From positions 62,001 through 126,000 of the forward strand of contig NZ_BRVM01000010.1 of NCBI RefSeq assembly GCF_026011715.1: a DNA stretch of 64,000 bases, in the 5' to 3' direction. A program made the translations under genes and the position numbers. Positions within the stretch are counted from its first letter, which is position 1. Every line of letters starts with the position of its first letter. Of the stretch, positions 36,654-44,315 are shown in pieces. Source of the DNA: Cytobacillus sp. NCCP-133. Lineage in GTDB: Bacteria > Bacillota > Bacilli > Bacillales > Cytobacillaceae. Under the pieces are notes generated by a model that searched no databases, had not been told where the DNA came from, and worked only from the letters and a program-made list of their open reading frames with translations.

Positions 36654-37668
36654 TGGTTTCTTCACCTCCTTTTTTACATATTTCTTTGAACTCTTCAATA
36701 AGTTTCGGCACTATTTCCATTGCATCTCCAACAATGCCATAGGTGGCAACATCGAAAATGGGCGCATCGGGATCTTTATTGATCGCAACGATAAATTCTG
36801 AATTTTTCATTCCCACGACATGTTGGATCGCTCCGGAAATTCCAATGGCAAAGTAGATTTTGGGCGTAATTGTTTCCCCGGTCTGTCCAACTTGCTGTTC
36901 ATGCGGAAGCCAGCCGGCTTCAACCACATCCCTAGTTCCACCAACTGTGGCCCCAATTGTTTCTGCAAGCTCATGGATCAGCTGGAAGTTTTGTACATCG
37001 CCCATCCCTTTGCCTCCGGAGACTACAACATGAGCATCTGCTAAATTAACCTTTTTTGTGACATCTTTCACAATTTTAAGCACTTTTGTACGCATCTCTT
37101 CTTCTTTCAGCATGATAGGCTCTTCTATAACTTTCCCTTGTCTGCTGGAGTCAGGCTCCAGGGCCTTCATTACTTTAGGACGCACAGTCGCCATCTGCGG
37201 CCTATGTTTTTTGCACAAGATTGTCGCCATAATATTTCCTCCAAAAGCAGGACGGCTTGCTTCAAGCAATCTTTTTTCCAATTCGACATCAAGCATTGTC
37301 GTATCCGCAGTTAATCCTGTACTTAAATCTGTAGCTACAGCACTCGCAAGATCCTTTCCATTGGAAGTAGCTCCATACAGGAAAATTTCAGGTTTATATT
37401 TTTCTGCAAGATTAATAACTGCCTTCATATAAGATTCTGTCCGGTAATCTTTCATCACTTCATGGTCTACCACATAAACCTGATCTGCTCCATAAGATAT
37501 AACTTCCTGGCTTAATTCCTTTATTTTGCAGCCTATTAAAACACCCGAAAGAGGCACTTCCAGTTTATCAGCTAGCTTTCTGCCTGCGCCGAGCAGCTCT
37601 AGGGAAACACCTTCTATTTTTGTGTCATTTTGTTCTATGAAAACCCATACTCCCCGGTATTCCTCCAT
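36646..37668 (-). CDS. fixB: FixB, electron-transfer flavoprotein alpha subunit
   Basis: The protein has about 340 residues. The C-terminal FAD-binding ETF-alpha domain is clear (VVSGGKGMGDVQNF, GGTRDVVEAGWLPHEQQVGQTG, KIYFAIGISGAIQHVVGM, IVAINKDPDAPIF). The N-terminal half packs with FixA. It carries the bifurcating or transfer FAD. The ATG at 37668 is spaced 6-7 bases from GGAGGG; an ATG two codons earlier abuts the site. It is in operon with fixA, whose stop is about 24 bases upstream. Confidence 0.95.
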   Translation of the reverse strand: MEEYRGVWVFIEQNDTKIEGVSLELLGAGRKLADKLEVPLSGVLIGCKIKELSQEVISYGADQVYVVDHEVMKDYRTESYMKAVINLAEKYKPEIFLYGATSNGKDLASAVATDLSTGLTADTTMLDVELEKRLLEASRPAFGGNIMATILCKKHRPQMATVRPKVMKALEPDSSRQGKVIEEPIMLKEEEMRTKVLKIVKDVTKKVNLADAHVVVSGGKGMGDVQNFQLIHELAETIGATVGGTRDVVEAGWLPHEQQVGQTGETITPKIYFAIGISGAIQHVVGMKNSEFIVAINKDPDAPIFDVATYGIVGDAMEIVPKLIEEFKEICKKGGEETNV

Positions 37669-37692
37669 AGCCATCCCTCCCTGCCTTTTCAT

Positions 37693-38511
37693 TTACTGGC
37701 TTAGAAATAATTCTTTTTTGTCGCTTAACAGCCCCATAAGCTGCTTAACCTGTTCCTCTGGAGTGCCTTCCAGCCTTTTTCCGCCCTCAGGCTTTGGCGG
37801 TGTGAACATTTTGCCAACTATAGTAGGCGATCCTTTGAGTCCAAGCTGTGTGCGATCCACATCCTCCAGGTCATTCACTGACCAGATAACTGGTTCGTAC
37901 CTCGCAGCTTTAATCATATTTGACATTGGCGCATATTCAATGCTATTAATATCTTTTTCTACCGTCAGCAAGCATGGTATTTGAGCTTGAATCAATTCAT
38001 ATCCATTCATGATTTTTCTCTTCAGCAGTACTTTGTTTTCACTTTCGTTCAGTTCGGAGACTTCTATTACATTCGTTACAGGGGGAATGTCAAGCCTGCG
38101 TGCTATTCCTGGGCCCACCTGTCCAGTATCACCATCGATTGCATGTTTCCCGCACATGATCAGATCTACCGGCATTTCCTTCGAAATTCTCCCCAATGCT
38201 TTGGAAAGTGCATAGCTTGTTGCCAGAGTATCTGCTCCGGCAAAGGCTCTGTCCGATATTAAAAATCCCCTGTCAGCGCCAATTTCTATGCTTTTCTTAA
38301 TCACCGCAGTTGCCTGGGGAGGTCCCATGGACAATACAGAAATAGTCCCTTTCCCCAACTCTTTTTTAATTTTCACAGCTTCCTGTACAGCGTGTGCGTC
38401 ATAGGGATTTAAAATGGCAGGTGCACTTCGACGGTCAAGAGTGTTCGTTTTTGGGTTGATTTTAATGATTTTTGTATCAGGCACTTGCTTGACACAGACC
38501 ACTATATGCAT
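37693..38511 (-). CDS. fixA: FixA, electron-transfer flavoprotein beta subunit
   Basis: The 272-residue ETF beta subunit begins MHIVVCVKQVPDTKIIKI and has LNPYDAHAVQEAVKIK and CGKHAIDGDTGQVGPGIA, family hallmarks that bind the second nucleotide cofactor. With FixB it accepts electrons, probably from NADH, in the FixABCX complex that drives ferredoxin reduction while reducing quinone. It is the first gene of the operon fixABCX; AGGAGGAGGG lies before its ATG. No nitrogenase genes are in the window. Confidence 0.95.
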   Translation of the reverse strand: MHIVVCVKQVPDTKIIKINPKTNTLDRRSAPAILNPYDAHAVQEAVKIKKELGKGTISVLSMGPPQATAVIKKSIEIGADRGFLISDRAFAGADTLATSYALSKALGRISKEMPVDLIMCGKHAIDGDTGQVGPGIARRLDIPPVTNVIEVSELNESENKVLLKRKIMNGYELIQAQIPCLLTVEKDINSIEYAPMSNMIKAARYEPVIWSVNDLEDVDRTQLGLKGSPTIVGKMFTPPKPEGGKRLEGTPEEQVKQLMGLLSDKKELFLSQ

Positions 38512-38546
38512 TTTTTGGTTCCCTCCTCCTAACTTAAAGCTTGTTT

Positions 38547-38610
38547 TTAAAGCGCTTGCTTTAAGTAATGTATAAAATGCTATGTATTACGATATATGAT
38601 TCGTAATACA
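38547..38610 (-). promoter_or_regulatory. fixA upstream region: inverted repeat and cre-like site
   Basis: A perfect inverted repeat TGTATTACGA-8-TCGTAATACA lies at 38583-38610. A cre-like sequence TTAAAGCGCTTGCT at about 38549-38562 (12 of 14 positions of the CcpA consensus by eye) sits between it and the fixA start. Together they suggest repressor control plus carbon catabolite control. Neither is proven. Confidence 0.55.
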
Positions 38611-38892
38611 GGCATAGTACTCACAAGACCAGATTTCGTTTGAATTACTCCTCTTTGAATTACTCCTCATGGTGCGGAAAATTCTCAATGGTCTTTTTTG
38701 ATATGCGGGCAGAATTTTGCAAGTCTAAAAAACAGAGTGTTTGCAGAAAACAAAGCAGTGGAAAAATGGAGGAGCACCATGAGAAATGTTGTATTAATAG
38801 ACTTCATTCATTACTATAATTTTCTATTTTGCACAATGACATAAATCACATAAAAACTGTTTTTTCTTTAGGGGAAAAGTGAGGGAATTCCA

Positions 38893-38973
38893 ATGCACCA
38901 AGTGTTTATTGGCAGTGTACTGTCCGCCTTACCAACAGGATTGTTGGGCGCATTGCTTATTTGGGTTCGGTGA
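38893..38973 (+). pseudogene. Tiny membrane peptide, probably a frameshifted remnant
   Basis: A 26-residue frame (MHQVFIGSVLSALPTGLLGA, then a hydrophobic tail) has GAGGGA 7 bases upstream. After its stop, a second hydrophobic segment FIIGLLCMIILIEIF reads in a different frame up to 39078, followed by a terminator. The pair looks like a two-helix protein broken by indels. Identity unknown. Confidence 0.4.
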
Positions 38974-39085
38974 CGCATAGATGGCGTGATACATTGCTTT
39001 TGACGGGAAAGATCGGATATCTACATACTCATTTATAATTGGATTGTTATGTATGATCATTCTCATTGAAATATTTTAGATAGAT

Positions 39086-39112
39086 AAAAAGGATCCTCAC
39101 TGGATCCTTTTT
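39086..39112. terminator. Bidirectional terminator
   Basis: AAAAAGGATCC-TCACT-GGATCCTTTTT; follows the broken membrane peptide on the plus strand. Confidence 0.75.
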
Positions 39113-39178
39113 CATTCAATCTATAATTCTGTTGATTTAGTTTTTATCTTCCTCATTATATGCTTAGTCATTTATTAT

Positions 39179-39412
39179 TTAGACAACTACTTTCTTCCAT
39201 AAAAGGATCATTTGCCTAAATGAGATCCTCATTTTTCTTTTTTGTTCCTGCTCCCTCTTAATTGCACACTGGTATTCAAAAATTAGTTTATCAAGTTCCT
39301 GACTGCATTGTATTGTTTCCTCACTGGCCAGTCCTTTTTTCTTCGCCGTTTCAATCATTTTTTCTTTTTTTTGCTGAATTTCAGCCAGCATAAATGTTCT
39401 TTTATGGCGCAA
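39179..39412 (-). CDS. spo0E: Spo0E-family aspartyl-phosphate phosphatase
   Basis: This 77-residue protein is a helical hairpin carrying the family motif CSQELDKLIFEY and the preceding EKMIETAKKKGLASEETI. Spo0E proteins dephosphorylate Spo0A-P and so restrain sporulation. The start is TTG, with AGGAGG 8 bases upstream. Its place next to the mtn genes and near kinD agrees with B. subtilis spo0E, although paralogues exist. With kinD and the KinE-like kinase, this segment encodes both positive and negative inputs to the phosphorelay. Confidence 0.85.
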   Translation of the reverse strand: MRHKRTFMLAEIQQKKEKMIETAKKKGLASEETIQCSQELDKLIFEYQCAIKREQEQKRKMRISFRQMILLWKKVVV

Positions 39413-39684
39413 CTTTTTTTCCTCCTACTCCAATCCCTTTATCCATTTAATTAAATTTAAATGTGGCTACTTGAAGCATTATTACAAGAATTTCTATAAA
39501 TGTAAATAGATTCGCATTATTAGACAATCTTTTTCCAAAAGAAATGATATCGACAGTATTTGCAGTTTTAGCATTCGGGTTTTCGACATCATTTTCAGAC
39601 TACAATTAACAGTTTCGACGTTTTATTTTCGGATTCTTGAGGAATATATTTGTAAAAAATATCCATTCATTATTTCAAGAAAAT

Positions 39685-39720
39685 AAAAAGTCCTCTTGCC
39701 ATTTGGCAAAAGGACTTTTT
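39685..39720 (-). terminator. Terminator of mtnD transcript
   Basis: AAAAAGTCCTCTTGCC and GGCAAAAGGACTTTTT arms with one mismatch, directly at the mtnD stop. Confidence 0.85.
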
Positions 39721-39721
39721 A

Positions 39722-40279
39722 TTAAATTTGAATTTCTTCTTTTTCATAGATTGGCACCCAGCCTGAAGTTGTCACAAATATTCTGATAGCAACAACCTTT
39801 CGATCTTCCTGCAATGTAAAATAATGACGGATATTTTCAGGCACAGATATCAAGTCTCCAGGATTCAGAAAAACTTCAAAGAATTCTCCATCCTTTCCTT
39901 GGATGATAAATACTCCATGGCCGCTTACAATAAATCTTACTTCGTCATCAGTGTGATGATGCTCTTGCTGGAAATTCTGTAGGAGCTGCTCCAAGTTGGG
40001 TGTATTTTCTGAAAGGGAAATAACATCTTGGGCCTGATATCCTCTTCTCTCAGAAATATCCTGAATCTCTGCTGCAAATGCGCCAAGAATCTCTTGCTTT
40101 TCTTCATCTGAAAGCAAATATTTCTCCTTCAGTCTTTCTGGGAGTTTTTCAATTGCCCAATGTTCATAAATCACTTCCTGCTGATTCAGAAAACCTGCCA
40201 CCTCTTCCTGGTTTGTGATTTCTTTTCCTGACATTTGCAATACGATATACGCCCAAGTAGTCAATCCTTTCAATTGCAT
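39722..40279 (-). CDS. mtnD: Acireductone dioxygenase MtnD
   Basis: This protein of up to 185 residues is a cupin with [15 protein letters not shown] (metal ligands His, His, Glu) and [19 protein letters not shown] (the last His), matching B. subtilis MtnD. It oxidises acireductone to the keto acid of methionine in methionine salvage, or makes CO with another metal. The N-terminus is unusual: MQLKGLTTW precedes the family start, and the ATG overlaps the stop of the truncated mtnW frame, apparently because a deletion joined the two. Start uncertain. Confidence 0.93.
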   Translation of the reverse strand: MQLKGLTTWAYIVLQMSGKEITNQEEVAGFLNQQEVIYEHWAIEKLPERLKEKYLLSDEEKQEILGAFAAEIQDISERRGYQAQDVISLSENTPNLEQLLQNFQQEHHHTDDEVRFIVSGHGVFIIQGKDGEFFEVFLNPGDLISVPENIRHYFTLQEDRKVVAIRIFVTTSGWVPIYEKEEIQI

Positions 40280-40683
40280 ACTTTTTTCGAATCTTTTATA
40301 TTGCCTCTAATTCCTCCTATTCCAAAGCGAGGACCAGGCAAGAAGCTTTTAAGTTCCTCCGAAAACTGTAAATCTATTAATTTTATCTTTCCATCGAGTG
40401 ATAACTTTCCAAATACTGTGGTTAAAATTGCCTGCAAATCCGGGCTGAAATTTGCAGTTGGGTACCCGACCTGAATAATAGCAGCTTTTTCCTTGCTCTC
40501 TTCTGCTGTTGATATGACTTCAACTAAAACAACTCTGCCTTTATGTTTGCGCAGCTGGTCCTTTTCCAGTTCGGGCAAATGGGTCCAGGAACCAACTGTC
40601 AGCCCTAAAGCAATTTCCTCTGCTTTCTTCGCGGGATTATGCTTTGCATCATGAATAAGATACGTTGCAGTAATTTCACTCAT
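40270..40683 (-). pseudogene. 5' fragment of mtnW (RuBisCO-like enolase)
   Basis: The 137-residue frame matches the N-terminal domain of MtnW ([61 protein letters not shown]) and then ends abruptly after about a dozen unrelated residues. Full MtnW has about 410 residues, so the catalytic barrel with the carbamylated lysine is absent. mtnX and mtnB, which normally follow, are also missing, and mtnD comes next. The ribosome site AAAGGAAG and the SAM riboswitch upstream are intact. The remnant cannot be an active enolase. Confidence 0.85.
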
Positions 40684-40710
40684 AACGATTCTTCCTTTCA
40701 AACTTTAACA

Positions 40711-40864
40711 ATAAAAAGACCTCTTCAATAAGAAGAGGTTAGCAGCATGAACTAACATCTTCTTATCTTTCAGCTAGAAAAGCTGCAAGAATTAGCACCG
40801 TGCTTAAAAGTAAGTCGGTTGCCGGGCTTCATAGGGCTAGTCCCTCCACCTGCTCTTGATAAAA
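40711..40864 (-). ncRNA. SAM-I (S-box) riboswitch
   Basis: On the minus strand the S-box consensus is plain: AAGAGCAGGTGGAGGGACT, GCCCTATGAAGCCCGGCAACC, GGTGCTAATTCTTGCAG and AGATAAG, followed by a terminator stem of CCTCTTC and GAAGAGG with TTTTTAT at 40711-40740. It should end transcription when S-adenosylmethionine is abundant. It controls the mtnW fragment and mtnD. Confidence 0.96.
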
Positions 40865-40958
40865 AAACGAAAATGATTATTTAGTAAATTTCGAATTAAA
40901 ATTTAATTTGGATTATGACAGGGTTATTCTTGTTTGTCAATTAACAAATAAAAATAAT

Positions 40959-42131
40959 TTAGAATAAATTTAATTTCTGTATTCTTTCCACTGCTTCTTT
41001 CAGCCTTTCCTCAGAAGTCAGCAGCCCCACACGGACATATCCTTCACCATGATTGCCAAACCCGATGCCAGGCGCAACTGCAATATGAGCCTTTTCCAGT
41101 AAAAGATCTGCAAATTCTTCGGATGAATACCCTTCTGGAACTTTGAGCCATGCAAAGAAAGATCCATCGGGAGCTTGTACATTCCAGCCGATTTCTTGAA
41201 GACCTGTTATCAATGCATTCCGTCTGTTTTCATAAAGGGCATTCAGTTCTTTGACACATTCTTGTGATTCAGTCAACGCAGCTTCAGCAGCTTCCTGGAC
41301 TGCTCCGAATAAGCTTACATAAAGATGATCCTGAAAAAGATTTAATGCGGATATGACACTTGCATTTCCAACTGCAAACCCGATTCTCCAGCCTGCCATA
41401 TTATATGTTTTCGAAAGTGTATAAATTTCAATCCCTATATCTTTTGCCCCATCAGTCTGCATAAAGCTGATCGGCTTTTTGCCATCAAAGCCAATGCCGC
41501 CGTATGCAAAGTCGTGGACTATGCATATCCCGTGTTTCCTCCCTACCTCTGCTGTTTCCTTAAAAAATTCTTCGTTTGCCACTGCTCCGGTCGGATTGTT
41601 TGGATAATTGAGAAACATAATTTTTGCACCATCCAGCTGTTCGTTCGTCAGCTCGCTGTAATCCGGCAAAAAGCTGTTTTTCTCCCTTAATGGCATCATG
41701 ACCATTTCAGCTTTTGCCAGCGCTACTCCAGACCAGTAATCCGGATAGCCGGGATCCGGCACCAATACACTGTCACCAGGATTTAAAAGACATTGCGGGA
41801 TTTCAACAAGACCTGCCTTTCCTCCGAATAAAATGGCTACCTCTGTTTCCGGATCAATGTCGACATTGTATTCCCTTTTATAAAATTCAGCCGCTGCTTT
41901 TTTTAAATAAGAAAAACCCTGAAAAGGAGAATATTTATGATTAATAGGTTTTTCAGATGCACTTTGAAGCCTTTTTACAATATGAACAGGAGTGGGCTGA
42001 TCTGGATTTCCCTGCCCAAGGTTAATCACATCATAGCCCTGTTCAAATTTTTTCCCCACCTTGGAAACCAAGGATGCAAAAAACTGTTTTGGCAAACTTT
42101 TCAGCAAATCGGATTGTGGATAATTTATCAA
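40959..42131 (-). CDS. mtnE: Methionine-salvage aminotransferase MtnE
   Basis: The 390-residue fold-type I aminotransferase shows DVINLGQGNPDQPTP, FGGKAGLVEIPQCLLNPGD, NYPNNPTGA and the PLP lysine Lys241 in YTLSKTYNMAGWR, closely like B. subtilis MtnE. It converts 2-oxo-4-methylthiobutyrate to methionine, with glutamine among its donors. TTG at 42131 is favoured by the AGGTGA spacing and family N-terminus; GTG at 42140 overlaps that site. It sits divergent from mtnU. It can act on its own as a transaminase even with the rest of the pathway broken. Confidence 0.94.
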   Translation of the reverse strand: MINYPQSDLLKSLPKQFFASLVSKVGKKFEQGYDVINLGQGNPDQPTPVHIVKRLQSASEKPINHKYSPFQGFSYLKKAAAEFYKREYNVDIDPETEVAILFGGKAGLVEIPQCLLNPGDSVLVPDPGYPDYWSGVALAKAEMVMMPLREKNSFLPDYSELTNEQLDGAKIMFLNYPNNPTGAVANEEFFKETAEVGRKHGICIVHDFAYGGIGFDGKKPISFMQTDGAKDIGIEIYTLSKTYNMAGWRIGFAVGNASVISALNLFQDHLYVSLFGAVQEAAEAALTESQECVKELNALYENRRNALITGLQEIGWNVQAPDGSFFAWLKVPEGYSSEEFADLLLEKAHIAVAPGIGFGNHGEGYVRVGLLTSEERLKEAVERIQKLNLF

Positions 42132-42278
42132 ATTTCTCACCTGCTTAAAAAAAAGATTGAAAATATAGTCACAAATGATATAACGTAAATGATAAGTTGT
42201 AAAGTTAATTTTCGAAAATTGTTATCTTCGGACTAATTTTACCATAAAAGAAAAGATAATTGATTGCGGGGGGATATC

Positions 42279-43064
42279 ATGAAATTAAAGATTGCATGTT
42301 TACAAATGGATATACTATTTGGCAAACCAAAAGAAAACTTTGAAGCAGCCGAAGCAATGATCGAAAAAGCACTAAAAACTAATCCAGATTTGATTGTGCT
42401 TCCGGAGCTTTGGACGACGGGTTATGATTTAACCAGATTAGAAGATATTGCTGATGAGAATGCCGCTTCAGCCATTGATTTTTTGAAACGGATTGCACAA
42501 AAAAATAACGTTCATCTGGTAGGCGGTTCCGTCGCAAATAAAACGGAAGACTGTGTTTATAATACTTTACTTGTTGTCGATAAGAATGGGAATACAATCC
42601 ATCAATACAGCAAGCTGCATTTGTTCAAACTGATGAATGAGCACCTTTATCTCACAGGAGGAAAAGAAAAGGGGGCTTTCTCATTGGAGAACAGGAGATT
42701 CGCAGGGATGATTTGCTATGATATCCGTTTTCCCGAATGGATACGTGCCCATACTTCCAAAGGGGCAGAAGCTTTGTTTGTTGTAGCAGAATGGCCCTTG
42801 GCGAGGCTTTCTCATTGGCGGACTTTATTAATCGCACGTGCCATTGAAAACCAATGCTATATAATAGCATGCAACCGTGCTGGTTCAGACCCTGAAAATA
42901 TTTTTGCAGGCCATTCCATGATAATAGATCCTTGGGGAGAAGTTGTTGCTGAGGGATCTGAGAATGAAGAGATAGTTAGAGGTGAAATAGACCTTGACAA
43001 AGTGAAAGAAGTCCGTAAAATGATTCCGATTTTCGAAGACCGAAAGCCCGATTACTATCGTTAA
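42279..43064 (+). CDS. mtnU: Carbon-nitrogen hydrolase MtnU (2-oxoglutaramate amidase)
   Basis: The 261-residue nitrilase-superfamily protein has the Glu-Lys-Cys triad: LPELWTTGYD, YSKLHLFKLMNE and MICYDIRFPEW. B. subtilis YkrU/MtnU is in the same place beside mtnE and is taken to hydrolyse the 2-oxoglutaramate made by glutamine-dependent transamination. The ATG at 42279 follows a G-rich ribosome site; a TTG five codons earlier overlaps it. A terminator follows. Confidence 0.92.
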   Translation: MKLKIACLQMDILFGKPKENFEAAEAMIEKALKTNPDLIVLPELWTTGYDLTRLEDIADENAASAIDFLKRIAQKNNVHLVGGSVANKTEDCVYNTLLVVDKNGNTIHQYSKLHLFKLMNEHLYLTGGKEKGAFSLENRRFAGMICYDIRFPEWIRAHTSKGAEALFVVAEWPLARLSHWRTLLIARAIENQCYIIACNRAGSDPENIFAGHSMIIDPWGEVVAEGSENEEIVRGEIDLDKVKEVRKMIPIFEDRKPDYYR

Positions 43065-43067
43065 AAA

Positions 43068-43097
43068 TATAGGGCCCTGCATTTTTAAGGCCCTTTT
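43068..43097 (+). terminator. Terminator after mtnU
   Basis: AGGGCC and GGCCCT-type arms with a 13-base loop, followed by TTTTTT. Confidence 0.7.
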
Positions 43098-43693
43098 TTG
43101 GATGATGATCCTTCTATCTTTGCCCACATTTCCGGCGGATTTAATTCATAGATGCCGTTTTCCCTATACATGTAATGATTGATAATGAATTCCCTGCGGA
43201 TCGTGGCATAATCTTCATGAAATTGTTTAATGTATGCATTCAGTTCTTTTTCTTCATATTTCTTACCCATTTTCAGCCCCTTAATTAGATGCTCAAAAAC
43301 CATCAGCTTCTTTTTACGTTGAGCCGGGATATTTTTCAGTTTCCCATCTTTAGTAAAAAAATTATCAATCACTCTTTGATTTTCCAGGTTCAGCTCCTCC
43401 AATTTCTTAACCTCCTCTTTGTCAGCTAATTTGACAAGTACACTTGACTGCTGTTTCAGCACAGACTCATTTAAATAAAAATATACAGTATTTTTATCTC
43501 TTCGCTGGTATACAAGGTTTATTTCACGCAGTTTATTCAAATGATGTGTAATTGTCGGCGGCGTCAGCCCCAGCTTTACCGCTATTGCCTGACCATGCAA
43601 AGGCTCTTTAGCAAGGAGAAAAACTATTCTGATCCTAGTTGGATCTCCCATGGTTTTGTAAAAGGATACCAGTCGGTTCAATTGCAAATTCAT
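43085..43693 (-). CDS. ArsR-type regulator with DUF2087 domain
   Basis: The 202-residue protein has an N-terminal winged helix (MGDPTRIRIVFLLAKEPLHG, LGLTPPTITHHLNKLREI, RRDKNTVYFYLNE) and a C-terminal DUF2087-like segment (KNIPAQRKKKLMVFEHLIKG, YEEKELNAYIKQFHEDYATIRREFI). No cysteine metal site is visible in the helix-turn-helix, so metal sensing is unlikely. It stands where B. subtilis has mtnA-mtnK between ogt and mtnU, so it may be an insertion or replacement. Its target is unknown. Confidence 0.82.
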   Translation of the reverse strand: MNLQLNRLVSFYKTMGDPTRIRIVFLLAKEPLHGQAIAVKLGLTPPTITHHLNKLREINLVYQRRDKNTVYFYLNESVLKQQSSVLVKLADKEEVKKLEELNLENQRVIDNFFTKDGKLKNIPAQRKKKLMVFEHLIKGLKMGKKYEEKELNAYIKQFHEDYATIRREFIINHYMYRENGIYELNPPEMWAKIEGSSSKKGP

Positions 43694-43783
43694 ACCCCCT
43701 CCATTTTGACCATCATCTAATTAGATATATATCAAATTATCGAAGACTCGTCAACTAAAGACAAGCAGATTTACCCAGAAAAA

Positions 43784-43802
43784 AATCACCCAAGGGTGAT
43801 AT
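43784..43802 (-). terminator. Terminator after ogt
   Basis: ATCACC-CAA-GGGTGAT, followed on the minus strand by TTTTTTC. Confidence 0.7.
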
Positions 43803-43814
43803 GAAAAGACATTG

Positions 43815-44315
43815 TCATTTTTTATACCCAGCACCTTCAAGAGTAAGCAGCTGCTCTTTGATTTCCGTGCGAGTGCCTGCATACCCCGTTAGAGATTTAT
43901 TTTTGCCGATGACCCGATGGCATGGAATAATAATCGGCAAGTGGTTTGCCTTGTTGGCCTGTCCGATAGCCCGGACTGCTTTTTCGTTTCCAATTTTCAC
44001 AGCAATATCCTGATAGCTTCTCGTTTCACCAAATGGAATGAAAGAGAGCTCCTTCCACACGGCTTTCTGAAATACTGTCCCCTGGGGCTCTATTGGGAGA
44101 TTAAATTCCTGTCTTTCCCCATTAAAGTATTGGGCAAGCTGAAGGAGGCATTCCTTTATTAAAGGATCAGCAGGATCGTACTGCAGCGCAGATTTTATTT
44201 CTCCTTCAAGAAAATCCTCTTCCCCCATGTATATGGCTGTAAGTTTCTCGTCTTCAACAACAATGTAAACATCTCCTATAGGTGTTGCTTTATTGGTATA
44301 AATTCTGGTTTTCAT
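43815..44315 (-). CDS. ogt: Methylated-DNA-protein cysteine methyltransferase Ogt
   Basis: The 166-residue DNA repair protein has the acceptor Cys132 in IIIPCHRVIGKN, the preceding GQANKANHLP, and the helix-turn-helix RSYQDIAVKIG. It removes O6-alkyl groups from guanine in a suicidal reaction. Its ATG overlaps the TGA of the kinase gene upstream (ATGA), so the two are co-translated. The kinE-ogt pairing is the same as in B. subtilis. Confidence 0.96.
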   Translation of the reverse strand: MKTRIYTNKATPIGDVYIVVEDEKLTAIYMGEEDFLEGEIKSALQYDPADPLIKECLLQLAQYFNGERQEFNLPIEPQGTVFQKAVWKELSFIPFGETRSYQDIAVKIGNEKAVRAIGQANKANHLPIIIPCHRVIGKNKSLTGYAGTRTEIKEQLLTLEGAGYKK

